Of a stretch of DNA of 64,000 nucleotides, positions 16,130 to 25,200 are shown piece by piece. The stretch covers positions 51,332 through 115,331 of the forward strand of contig NZ_SUTI01000004.1 of NCBI RefSeq assembly GCF_015062985.1, given 5' to 3'. Position 1 is the first letter of the stretch. Each line of letters starts with the position of its first letter. The notes below the pieces were generated by a model that made no database searches, was not told the DNA's origin, and was given only the letters and a program-made list of their open reading frames with translations. Both the position numbers and the translations under genes were made by a program. The DNA comes from Methanobrevibacter sp. GTDB lineage: Archaea > Methanobacteriota > Methanobacteria > Methanobacteriales > Methanobacteriaceae.

Positions 16130-17257
16130 TCAAGGTTTCATGGCCAGATCCATAATACTGAATGCATCACCTTCTTTTCTAGGAGCAGGAGCACCCATTC
16201 CGAATGCTGAACGGGCAAATTCCTTATTCATTCTTTTTGAAACTTCTCCAAATATCATCTTATATGCTGTACATTGAGGATCAACTGCCTTAGGTGTCTG
16301 ATATGCCACAATTGCATTGTAAGGACATCCCCCTTCACAATATTTTACATATCTGCATTTCTTACAGTTTTCATCAACATACTCCCTAAATTCCATCAGT
16401 TTAGACCATGCGTCAGATTCCTTCAAATCATCAAAGCTCGGATTGTCAGCGACATTTCCTAAAACATATTCCGGCATGCCGACAAACCTGTAGCATGGAT
16501 AGATTGAACCATCAGAGCCTACCGCCAATGTTGTTCCAATGCAATCGGCAAATGTGCAGAGGGTTCCTCTTCTCCTAAGTGCACTTTTGCAGATATGGTC
16601 AAGATCCATTACAGTAAACTTATCCAAATCATAAAGGTACTTGTCCAGCCAATCAACAAGCAGTTTGCCGTGCTCTTCCTGGTCAAGTGCCCATGGGTCT
16701 GCATTATCCCCCCTTAATGAAGGCAATGCCGCATGAATCTTAAGATTCATCTTTTCGCTTTTGAAGAATTCATACAATTCATCTGAAAAGTCTTTAGAAT
16801 AGTCAGTTACTGTTAAAACAAAGTTAATTATCAGTCCCTTATCTTTTGCCAGCCTGAATTTTGTCATGGTCTTGTCGAAATAGCCGTCTCCCCTCTGGTA
16901 ATCATTGATTTCCTTAGGACCGTCAATGCTTGTGCTTACCACAACATTATATTTAATGAACAAATCAATGAGCTCTTCTGTCAATAGCCAGATATTGCTT
17001 TGAAGTGAAAATCCATCCAGAATAGGCAATTTGGATAATTTCTCCAATGCCTGTTCGTAGAAATCGTAACCTGCAAGAAGAGGTTCCCCACCATGGAAAG
17101 TGAAATGGACTTTATCATCCCTAAAATCACCTAACCATGCAATTATCTGGTCAATGATTTCAATATCCATCATTTCCTTTTTGTTTTCAGATCCCCAACA
17201 GTATTTGCAATTTGATGGACAGTTAAGTGTTGGGATAATCATTACATGAAATGTCAT
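16130..17257 (-). CDS. Radical SAM/SPASM peptide-modifying-type enzyme
   Basis: The 375-residue protein binds the SAM-cleaving cluster through C13, C17 and C20 (CPSNCKYC). It has the GGEPLL motif near residue 56, and a C-terminal SPASM region (about 298-329: CKKC, CEGGC, then PQC) for auxiliary Fe-S clusters. It resembles anaerobic sulfatase-maturase homologues. In methanogens such enzymes are assigned to a putative peptide-modifying family that I recall as TIGR04083, usually found beside a small Cys-rich peptide. Here a 69-residue Cys-rich ORF ends 2 bp before its start and a 40-residue Cys-rich ORF follows. No sulfatase is nearby. The modification and substrate are unknown. Confidence 0.82.
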   Translation of the reverse strand: MTFHVMIIPTLNCPSNCKYCWGSENKKEMMDIEIIDQIIAWLGDFRDDKVHFTFHGGEPLLAGYDFYEQALEKLSKLPILDGFSLQSNIWLLTEELIDLFIKYNVVVSTSIDGPKEINDYQRGDGYFDKTMTKFRLAKDKGLIINFVLTVTDYSKDFSDELYEFFKSEKMNLKIHAALPSLRGDNADPWALDQEEHGKLLVDWLDKYLYDLDKFTVMDLDHICKSALRRRGTLCTFADCIGTTLAVGSDGSIYPCYRFVGMPEYVLGNVADNPSFDDLKESDAWSKLMEFREYVDENCKKCRYVKYCEGGCPYNAIVAYQTPKAVDPQCTAYKMIFGEVSKRMNKEFARSAFGMGAPAPRKEGDAFSIMDLAMKP

Positions 17258-17259
17258 TT

Positions 17260-17469
17260 TTATCCGTGAACTTTATTTAATTCCTTTAATAATTTCTTTT
17301 TCTCGTCTTCGTCCATATCATCATTCACAAAGAAAATGTAGCCGCATTCTGAGCATTTCACTGCATCCATTTCAGCATGTGCCCTGTGATTATCCAATAA
17401 TTTTCTTTTAGCCACTTTATCTTTTGAACCGCATTTTGGACATGGAGCCAATAATTCTTCGAGTTTCAT
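17260..17469 (-). CDS. Small Cys-rich zinc-ribbon protein, candidate radical SAM partner
   Basis: The 69-residue protein opens MKLEELLAPCPKCGSKDKV. It has two CxxCG knuckles, C10/C13 and C39/C42, a zinc-ribbon pattern, and a charged helical tail (DEDEKKKLLKELNKVHG). It is the first gene of the radical SAM cluster: the enzyme starts 2 bp after its stop. I recall a methanogen family of small Cys-rich peptides (TIGR04165) that accompanies TIGR04083 radical SAM enzymes; this gene is the better match in size and place, but I could not verify it. The alternative is a plain zinc-ribbon regulator. The ATG follows AGGTGA. Confidence 0.75.
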   Translation of the reverse strand: MKLEELLAPCPKCGSKDKVAKRKLLDNHRAHAEMDAVKCSECGYIFFVNDDMDEDEKKKLLKELNKVHG

Positions 17470-17581
17470 TTTTTCACCTAGTTAATATTCTAATTTTTGA
17501 AGTATATAATAGTATTATCTGAACTTCCACCTTTATTGAAACTTTGCTGAACCGGACATGACCACGAAAAAAAGAAAAAAA

Positions 17582-18805
17582 TCAGCGATTTAAAATCCTG
17601 ACTACATGCCTGTAAATTGGAAATCCGATATGCTGAACGAACAAAAGGATATACTTGAATCCCGGAAACTCAAACTCCTTTTTCACAGTTTTCAATTCAC
17701 TTACAATATCCAGTTTCTGAGGGCACTTCCTTAAGCATTTCCCGCATCCATTGCACAATCCTGCATTTCCCTCATTGCCCATGATTCCACCGGCATACTG
17801 GTAATAGTCTATCAGAGACTGATTGACAAATCCTTTATGATTGAATAAATATTTTTCATTATAGATTCTCAGGCATGTAGGAATATTGACGCCCTGCGGA
17901 CATGGCATGCAGTAACCGCAGGTGGAGCAGTTAATCTTTAGTGAGTTTCTCATAACCCTTTTAACAAGCTCAATTGTTTCCATATCCTCAAAACTCATTG
18001 ATAGAGGAGTGGTCTTTCCTGCAATATCCAGATTGTCATCCAACTGCTCTAAGCTATTCATTCCAGACAGAACACAGGTGATATTTCCATTATTTAAAAC
18101 CCATTCCATAGCCCACTGAGCATTGCTTTTATTTGGATTTGCTTTTTTAAAAATTTCTTCAGCTTCTTTAGGCATTCTTCCGGCTAAAATTCCACCTTTT
18201 AACGGTTCCATTACCAGAATACCCATTCCCTTTGATGCTGCATATTCAATTCCCTCTGCACTGGCCTGAACATTTTCATCAAAGTAATTATACTGAATCA
18301 TTACGACATCCCAGTCATATGCATCGATAACAGTTTCAAAATCTTCCCTGGGGCCGTGATAGGAAAAGCCAGTGTGCCTAATCTTGCCATCTGCTTTTGC
18401 CTTGTTGAGGAATTTAATCAAATCCCTTTTAATCAAACGGTTTATTGTCTTTAAATCAACTGCATGGATAAGATAATAATCTATGCAATCGATTTGAAGT
18501 CTGTTGAGCTGTTCGTCCAGAATAGTTTCCATATCTTCATATTTTCGAACATGAATTGACGGAAGCTTTGTGCATAGCTTGATTTTTGATCTGATTTCAG
18601 GAGTTAAAATCTCACCTAAAAAGGTCTCGCTGTCCCCATATAAATAAGCTGTATCTATGAAATTAACGCCATTGTCAATTGCATAGTAAATTAGTTCCCG
18701 TGCCGCATTTCTGTCAATTTTACCGTTTTTCTGTGGCAATCTCATAGCTCCAAATCCCAATGGAGATATCTCATCGCCCGTTTTTGTGATAATTCTATTC
18801 TGCAT
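17582..18805 (-). CDS. Aldo/keto reductase with C-terminal 4Fe-4S domain
   Basis: The 407-residue protein has an aldo/keto reductase barrel (about 1-290) with the catalytic set visible: Asp and Tyr in DTAYLYG, Lys in KLCTKLPS and His in YLIHAVD. The C-terminal domain (about 290-380) has a Cys cluster CSTCGYCMPCPQG and a second CNGCGKCLRKCPQ, suited to two Fe-S clusters. This architecture is common in anaerobes, where the electron source may be ferredoxin-linked. The start codon lies at the very end of the GT2 gene with no gap, so it belongs to the galU-epimerase-GT2 transcript. A reducing step in sugar or polyol metabolism is a fair guess; the substrate is unknown. Confidence 0.85.
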   Translation of the reverse strand: MQNRIITKTGDEISPLGFGAMRLPQKNGKIDRNAARELIYYAIDNGVNFIDTAYLYGDSETFLGEILTPEIRSKIKLCTKLPSIHVRKYEDMETILDEQLNRLQIDCIDYYLIHAVDLKTINRLIKRDLIKFLNKAKADGKIRHTGFSYHGPREDFETVIDAYDWDVVMIQYNYFDENVQASAEGIEYAASKGMGILVMEPLKGGILAGRMPKEAEEIFKKANPNKSNAQWAMEWVLNNGNITCVLSGMNSLEQLDDNLDIAGKTTPLSMSFEDMETIELVKRVMRNSLKINCSTCGYCMPCPQGVNIPTCLRIYNEKYLFNHKGFVNQSLIDYYQYAGGIMGNEGNAGLCNGCGKCLRKCPQKLDIVSELKTVKKEFEFPGFKYILLFVQHIGFPIYRHVVRILNR

Positions 18806-19480
18806 TTAAATCATTCGTATAATTTTATCTTTAATAATCTTAACCAGCACCCCAACACCATGGGTTACGGGGCCTTTTGATGAGGAATTTTCAACATCAT
18901 AGCTTACGGTTATCGGAACTTCAAGAATTCTCAAATTGTTTTCACTGGCATCTGCTATCATTTCACTTTCAATTCCAAATCCCGGATCCCTGAATTTATA
19001 GCATGAAATAGTATCTCCCCTGAATGCGCGAAATCCGCTCTGAGAATCTGTGAGATGTGTTCCTGCAGTGACGTTTGTAGCTATATCCAAAACAGTTTGA
19101 CCGACACGCCTGTAAGCCGGAGTATTATCATCAAATCCATTCAAATATCTACTGCCGTTTACAAAGTCTGCCTTGCCCTCTTCAATAGGTTTGATCAATA
19201 ATGGAATTTCATCGGGGTTATGCTGTCCGTCACCGTCGATTGTAACAACGATGTCATAGCCTTCCGCTTTCTTGAACGCATCCTTCAGGGAACCACCTTT
19301 GCCGCAATTGGCGGGATGGCTTAAAAGAAGTGCACCTGAATCCCTGGCAATCTGGGAAGTGTTGTCGCTGCTTCCGTCATCAACCACCAAAACTTCATCG
19401 GCATATTGAAGTGATTTTTTCACGACACCCCCAATGGCCGCTTCTTCATTGAATGCGGGAATGATAACAATCGATTTCAT
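18806..19480 (-). CDS. GT2 glycosyltransferase, polyprenyl-phosphate type
   Basis: The 224-residue GT-A enzyme has IIPAFNEEAAIGGV at the N-terminus, VLVVDDGSSDNTS, the divalent-metal motif TIDGDGQHNPDE, and the acceptor-side DSQSGFRAFRGD. It probably moves a sugar onto a polyprenyl phosphate. It lies 1 bp after the epimerase gene and abuts the aldo/keto reductase gene, in an operon that begins with galU. UDP-glucose or a derivative made by the neighbours is the likely donor. It is a paralogue of the GT2 gene at about 5 kb. Confidence 0.88.
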   Translation of the reverse strand: MKSIVIIPAFNEEAAIGGVVKKSLQYADEVLVVDDGSSDNTSQIARDSGALLLSHPANCGKGGSLKDAFKKAEGYDIVVTIDGDGQHNPDEIPLLIKPIEEGKADFVNGSRYLNGFDDNTPAYRRVGQTVLDIATNVTAGTHLTDSQSGFRAFRGDTISCYKFRDPGFGIESEMIADASENNLRILEVPITVSYDVENSSSKGPVTHGVGVLVKIIKDKIIRMI

Positions 19481-19481
19481 T

Positions 19482-20450
19482 TTATTCTATTCTATAATAA
19501 TCTTTCATCCATTCGACGGTTCTTTTAATGCCCTCTTCAGGAGGAACCTTAGGATCATGTTTTAAGTCGCGAATAGCTTTTGAAAAGTCAATGGTTTTAA
19601 CTTTTGTTGTGAACTCTTCGGCAGGAGTGTATGTTACAAGGGAATCGTCAATGCCTACAGCATCCAAAACCATGTCAGAATACTGTTTAATATCCCTTTC
19701 CCATTCCTGTTTGCTTCCAACGTTATAGACTTCACCAGGAATGAAGTTATCGACAATGTTTGCAAAGGTTCTTACGGTATCCCCAACATAATCGATTATT
19801 CTTTTGTGACCCATGTGAACTGAATACGGAAGCCCGTGCAAAGCCTTATAGATGAAAATTGGTATGAAACCCTTATATGGTGAATAAACTTCATGAGGTC
19901 CATAGCAGTTAACAGGCCTTACGCGAACGGTTTCTGTGCCGAACATTGTTGCTGAATTCATGCACATCAATTCTCCGGCCCATTTTGAAATGGCATAATC
20001 ATTCATCTGGTAAGTCTGGGAAATCGGAACGTTTTCCATTACATCTTCGCTCATGATTCCTTCATAATCCCCGTATACTTCAGCTGAAGAAAATGAAATC
20101 ATCCTGAAGTCAAGCTTTTCCTGAAGGCGTATCATATTCTTCAAGCCTATTACGTTGGTTTCCCAGAGGTTTTCATAGTATCCTTCGCCATTCCATCGCC
20201 CATATTCCGCAGCAAGATGGTATACATAATCAAACTTGTCGTTGTCATCGAAAATTCTCTCCATCTGGCGATAGTTCCTGACGTCTCCCCTCACATAACC
20301 TGAATATTCATCGGAATATAGATCCGCTTCGCCTTCATGATGCAGCAAGTCTACGGCCAGAACTTCATGGCCCCGTTCCAGGAGTTCATTTACCAGATTA
20401 GTGCCTATAAATCCGCTGCCTCCGGTGACCAATATCCTTTGGGTTTCCAT
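19482..20450 (-). CDS. NAD-dependent nucleotide-sugar epimerase/dehydratase
   Basis: The 322-residue extended SDR has the Rossmann motif GGSGFIGTNL near residue 10 and the catalytic YAISK (Tyr-x3-Lys), with an upstream Ser pair SFSSAEVYG. The segment VRPVNCYGPHE is typical of UDP-sugar epimerases. It acts on a nucleotide sugar in the cytosol, probably UDP-linked given galU 2 bp upstream. A GTGGAG Shine-Dalgarno overlaps the galU end. The exact reaction (4-epimerase, dehydratase, decarboxylase) cannot be assigned. Confidence 0.88.
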   Translation of the reverse strand: METQRILVTGGSGFIGTNLVNELLERGHEVLAVDLLHHEGEADLYSDEYSGYVRGDVRNYRQMERIFDDNDKFDYVYHLAAEYGRWNGEGYYENLWETNVIGLKNMIRLQEKLDFRMISFSSAEVYGDYEGIMSEDVMENVPISQTYQMNDYAISKWAGELMCMNSATMFGTETVRVRPVNCYGPHEVYSPYKGFIPIFIYKALHGLPYSVHMGHKRIIDYVGDTVRTFANIVDNFIPGEVYNVGSKQEWERDIKQYSDMVLDAVGIDDSLVTYTPAEEFTTKVKTIDFSKAIRDLKHDPKVPPEEGIKRTVEWMKDYYRIE

Positions 20451-20452
20451 GT

Positions 20453-21304
20453 TTACTCCACATTAACAAGCTCTTTCATGTATTCAATCAAGGAATCTTT
20501 AGATTCAGGATCATCCATTGCAAATTCTATTGAAGTTTTTAACCATTCCAAACGGTTTCCGATATCGTATGTTTTTCCTTCAAAAGTATTTCCATAAATC
20601 GCATCCAGTTTGGACAATGCGTCTGTAAGCTGAATTTCACCGCCGACACCGGGTTCTGTTTCATCAATCTTGTCAAAAATATCAGGTGTTAAGACATAAC
20701 GTCCCATAATAGCCAGATTAGATGGTGCCTGATGCATCAATGGCTTTTCAACCAATTTGTCAATTTTGTAAATATTCTTTTCGACCTCAACACCTTTAAT
20801 GATACCATATCTTTCCACTTTCTCTTTCGGTACCTCTTCAAGGGAAATTGCTGAAGCTCCATACTTATTGAAAACATCAATCAACTGTTTTGTGCAGGGA
20901 ACAGCTCCTTTGGTAATTGAATCACCAAGCATTACTGCAAACGGCTGGTCATTAATATGCTTTTTCGCACAATAAATGGCATCACCAAGACCTTTCTGCT
21001 CTTTTTGCCTGACATAACATATATCCGCCAAATCTGTGATTGCCCTGACCTGCTTTAAACGGTCATCCTTACCAGCACTCTGCAAAGTCTGTTCAAGTTC
21101 AAAAGATTTATCGAAATGGTCTTCAATAGACCTTTTATTCCTACCGGTAACGATTATAATATCATCAATTCCTGAAGCTACCGCCTCTTCAATTACGTAT
21201 TGAATGGTTGGCTTATCGAATACCGGCAACATTTCCTTAGGTTGTGCCTTAGTAGCAGGTAAAAATCTTGTTCCAAAACCTGCTGCTGGAATTACAGCTT
21301 TCAT
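20453..21304 (-). CDS. galU: UTP-glucose-1-phosphate uridylyltransferase
   Basis: It makes UDP-glucose from UTP and glucose-1-phosphate. The 283-residue protein begins MKAVIPAAGFGTRFLPATKA with the nucleotide-binding loop, and carries KEMLPVFDKP, VMLGDSI, and LVEKP. A family-typical EIQLTDAL segment closes the active site. The length is normal. It is the first gene of a tight four-gene operon (epimerase, GT2, aldo/keto reductase) with 0-2 bp gaps, pointing to a pathway that starts from UDP-glucose and feeds surface glycans. Confidence 0.94.
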   Translation of the reverse strand: MKAVIPAAGFGTRFLPATKAQPKEMLPVFDKPTIQYVIEEAVASGIDDIIIVTGRNKRSIEDHFDKSFELEQTLQSAGKDDRLKQVRAITDLADICYVRQKEQKGLGDAIYCAKKHINDQPFAVMLGDSITKGAVPCTKQLIDVFNKYGASAISLEEVPKEKVERYGIIKGVEVEKNIYKIDKLVEKPLMHQAPSNLAIMGRYVLTPDIFDKIDETEPGVGGEIQLTDALSKLDAIYGNTFEGKTYDIGNRLEWLKTSIEFAMDDPESKDSLIEYMKELVNVE

Positions 21305-21430
21305 AATTTATCACCATATCATTTTATATTAAATATGATTTTTATTTTAATTATTATAAATATATTAGCCCTTTAAAATTAAAAAATCAGTGAAATAAAG
21401 AAAATTAATTAAAAAATAAGTAATTAGTAG

Positions 21431-21514
<84 letters not shown>

Positions 21515-21548
21515 ATAAAACAAAAGTAGTTATCAAAGAATATATTTT

Positions 21549-21566
21549 TCACATTATATAAAGTTA
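21549..21566 (-). promoter_or_regulatory. Promoter of tRNA-Leu
   Basis: The minus strand reads AACTTTATATAATG, an archaeal TATA box centred about 43 bp upstream of the mature tRNA 5' end. This would place transcription start some 15 nt before the tRNA. Confidence 0.6.
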
Positions 21567-21573
21567 ACTATTT

Positions 21574-21987
21574 TTAGCACAATTTTATGGTAACATCCAT
21601 GATTTTTTTATTTTTTAAATCTTCAACCAAATTCTCATCAAGATCCGCTGCCGATTTATTTGCCCTTATCATTAATGTGCGTGAACATGTATAATCGCTT
21701 GTTCTGCAGACGATATCAGTCGGATGTGTCAATGTCAAATCCTCGTGGCCATATCCCACAATTTCATCGTGCCCGTTTTCAGTATCCAGGACAACGAGAA
21801 TTTTAGTATCTGAATTTGCAATCTTTTCTTTAAACTCCTCAGGAAAATCCAACATTGACTTGTCCATGTCGACTCCCACAATGCAATCTGCAGTCGGACC
21901 AATTTCAACATCCTTTGTAATCTCAAATGTAGACCTGTGATGTGAAGTGACATTTTCATGACCCTTTGTCCTAATCTTAAAAATCAT
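21574..21987 (-). CDS. DUF371 family protein
   Basis: The 137-residue soluble protein matches the archaeal DUF371 family. Visible signatures are KGHENVTSHHRSTFEITKD near the N-terminus, and the conserved segments GYGHEDLTLTHPTDIVCRTS and RTLMIRANKSAADL. The conserved His and Asp residues suggest a binding or catalytic site, but no function is established. It stands alone: a tRNA gene lies downstream and the adhesin block upstream. Confidence 0.85.
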   Translation of the reverse strand: MIFKIRTKGHENVTSHHRSTFEITKDVEIGPTADCIVGVDMDKSMLDFPEEFKEKIANSDTKILVVLDTENGHDEIVGYGHEDLTLTHPTDIVCRTSDYTCSRTLMIRANKSAADLDENLVEDLKNKKIMDVTIKLC

Positions 21988-22156
21988 AATTAATAATTAG
22001 TTAAAAAAATTAATATAATTTTTCATTGCATTTACTTTAATGAAGGTTCAATTATTTAAAAGGTTTATGATTAAAATATTAAAATTATTGAAAAGAATTA
22101 TGAAAAAATAATTTTGAGGATAAAAAGCAGATAATTGAAGTTCTGATATCTACATG

Positions 22157-22216
22157 AAAAAAATAAAAATAAGGAAAGTTGAATATCTTCGGCGATGTCA
22201 CGCCTGGTTTTTCAAC
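22157..22216 (-). terminator. Terminator of the 1644-residue adhesin gene
   Basis: An inverted repeat (GTTGAA at 22178-22183, TTCAAC at 22211-22216) contains an inner GC-rich hairpin, GGCG/CGCC around 22191-22204. On the minus strand a T-rich stretch (22157-22176) follows. It is the most GC-rich spot in the surrounding intergenic DNA. Confidence 0.55.
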
Positions 22217-22242
22217 CCTCCACCTGTGAATTTAATCACAAA

Positions 22243-25200
22243 TCAGGATTTTACAGTTATCTTATTTGTAACTGTGAATCCATTATATGTTGCCTTAACA
22301 GTATATGTGCCCGGCATTAAATCAACATTCAAATAAGCAAATCCCTTATCATCAGTTTTGATATTATATGTTTTGCCATCAACTTGCATTTTAACAATTT
22401 GACCTGCAGCAGGATTACCATTATCATCAAAGGCACGAACCTTGTAATAATTGGTGTCATGATAATACTTGGTGACATCCTTATTCACCATCAGATACTT
22501 GAAGACAAATATCTTGTTGGTATTAGTTTCTCCTGTAACAGGATTTTTTGTTGAAATCTTGTAAGATCCTGGGCTGATGTCAATGCTCAATTTGGCAATA
22601 CCATTAGGCATTGTCTTAACTGTCAATGATTTGTCACCGATTGTGAATGTGACCTCTGTATTACCCAGAACCTTTCCGGTTGAATCACTGAATATTGCAA
22701 AGTATTGGCTTGCGCTGCCATATAACATATTCAAGTCAATTCCATCAACAGTTCTTAAAATTGTAATTGAAGCATTTGTTGAAGCGCCATGATATGAATC
22801 TGTCTCGTCAAAGGTAATGAATGCAGTATAATCTCCGCTGTTAAAGTCCAATGAAACTGAAGCCTTACCGTTTTTGTCACTAACTACTTCATAGCTGCTG
22901 CCTTTGATTTTGACCTTAATGGTTTCACCAACGATTGGCTTACCTTTGACGGTCAATAGGGAAATAACAAGTTTTTCATTTCCTTTGTAATATTTAACAA
23001 CATCATCTGCAGACAAATCGACATCCAAAAGTGTGTCCTTAACTTCAAACTGTCCTTTTGAGATACTTTTTGAGTAATATTTATTGCCTGCATAACTTGC
23101 TTCGAATGAATAGTTGCCTTTGGCCATTTTACCGATGACTAATGATGCTTCACCATCATCAACATATACATTGTAGGATTTACCTCCAACATTGAGGACT
23201 ATATAATCTGAAATTCCCAGACCATCGCTTGTTTTTAGCCTGATGTTGGCCATGACCCTATCATTCAAACCTGCATCATTGATATCCACAATCAATTTGG
23301 CTCTTTTTTGGGTAACTTTTAATATGAAAGTTGTGTTAGACCCATAATAGTTATTGTCACCGTCATAGACAGCTATTACAGTATATTCTCCGGTTGTCAA
23401 TGGGGAAATATACCACATTGATCTTGAACCCTCAATTCCTTTGTATCTTGGAGAATAATATCCATTCATACTGTATAACACTTTTCCGGTAGCGTTTTCA
23501 CTTAAATTAGCATATATTCTGATGTTTTCATTTAAAACTACTTCTTCAGTATATAAAACAATGCTGGATTTCGCTTTAGACACACTGAATGATGTGGAAT
23601 TGCTTGATGAGGAATAATAATTATCACCCAAATAAGTTGCAGTGATTTCATGAGAACCCACATCAATTCCTGAAAACTTCCATTTGGCTACCCCTTTACT
23701 GATTTTAACATCTTCTGACCTATCTTCCACACTGAATCTAACTATTCCAGTTGCATTGCTATTGAGAGTTGCAGTTGCAATTAAGTTTTTGCCATAGACA
23801 GCGTTATTTATCTTTAAGATAACATCAGTTGAAAATTCACTTATGTAAAACGCCGTATTATATGTGAAATTATTGTAATTTTTATTTCCTGCGTAGGTAA
23901 CAGTCACATCGTACTTGCCTGCACTTTGTTTAGGCAATGTCAAGCTGCATTGGGAATTTACAATGGTTTTTGAGTACTGTTTGCCGATTACATTGAAAAT
24001 CACTTTTCCTGTAGCGTCTTCAAGATCTGAAACAGTTATTATTGGATTATTTCTGGAAGTCAGATTCATGAAAGTCACATTAGGATTCAAATCAGCTTTC
24101 GAAACGACGAATCCGCTTCTGACCACTTTTGAAGTGAAGAATTTATTGAGATATGTTGCCTTTACGACATAATTCTTGGCATTCAGGTTAGGCATGATGT
24201 AATCAGCCTTGCCGTTGAAAATGTCAACAGTCACATTTAAAAATCCTGAGATTACGAAGTTGACTTTGCCTGTTATTCCCCTGTCGAAATCGGCTTCTAT
24301 AATCTCCTCATCGCCATAAATGATGTCATTTGTAGTTAAGTTAAATACGATATCATTAACAGTCAGAGTATTCTGGATTGTCACCTTATTATAAGTGGAG
24401 CTGACTGTATACTTGCCTGTAGGCAGGTTTAAAGTCAAATAAGCAAAACCGCCGTTATCTGTTTTAATCTTATATTGCTTATCGCCTAATTTGACTGTAA
24501 CTTCAGCATTTTTAATTGGAACACCGTTTTCTTCCACAATTCTAACGGCATATTCGAAATCATTATAGTTCCATCCTGTTGCATTCTTACCTATGAAAAT
24601 GAACTTATCTGCAACACCAATTGTGGTATTCCAGTTGGATTCCATGTAATAGGCATCACCTTCATAGTAAACGAATATGAGGTTGGATCCCCTGTCAAAT
24701 TCCACATCGAATTTGGCTTGTCCGTTTGTAAGATTTAAGGCATAATGCTTATAGTTAATATAAACTCCGACAACACCTGTACACTCTTTCGGTGTGGTCT
24801 TTACTGTTATTGTTCCGTTATAGTCCTTTTCATTCTGTGTGATTTTTACGTTTAATCTTGAAGGGGTCTTTAAAACGCTGAAACTGGTGGATGCGTTTGC
24901 CGGATAAAACTTGGAGTATCCGTCATAGAGCACGGTAACTGTGTAGTTTCCAGCTTCCAAGTTGGACAATGTCACATTTGTAGAAACACCATCAAGATAA
25001 ATTGATTCCGTATGATCATTAATTATTAGTTTCGCTTCACCCCTTAAATCATCAGGACTGACGTCAACAGTGATTATTGCATCTTCACCTACCATAATAT
25101 CATTTGCAGTAACATTCATTGAAGAAGCATATCTTGTCACTTTAAAGATTGAACTTGCATTGGCTGAGCGATATTTGCTTGTTTCGACAAATTCAAGCAA

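Noticed and set aside
22178..22216. A GC-rich small RNA downstream of the 1644-residue adhesin
   Set aside because: The hairpin is followed by a T-tract right after the stop codon, so a terminator explains it.
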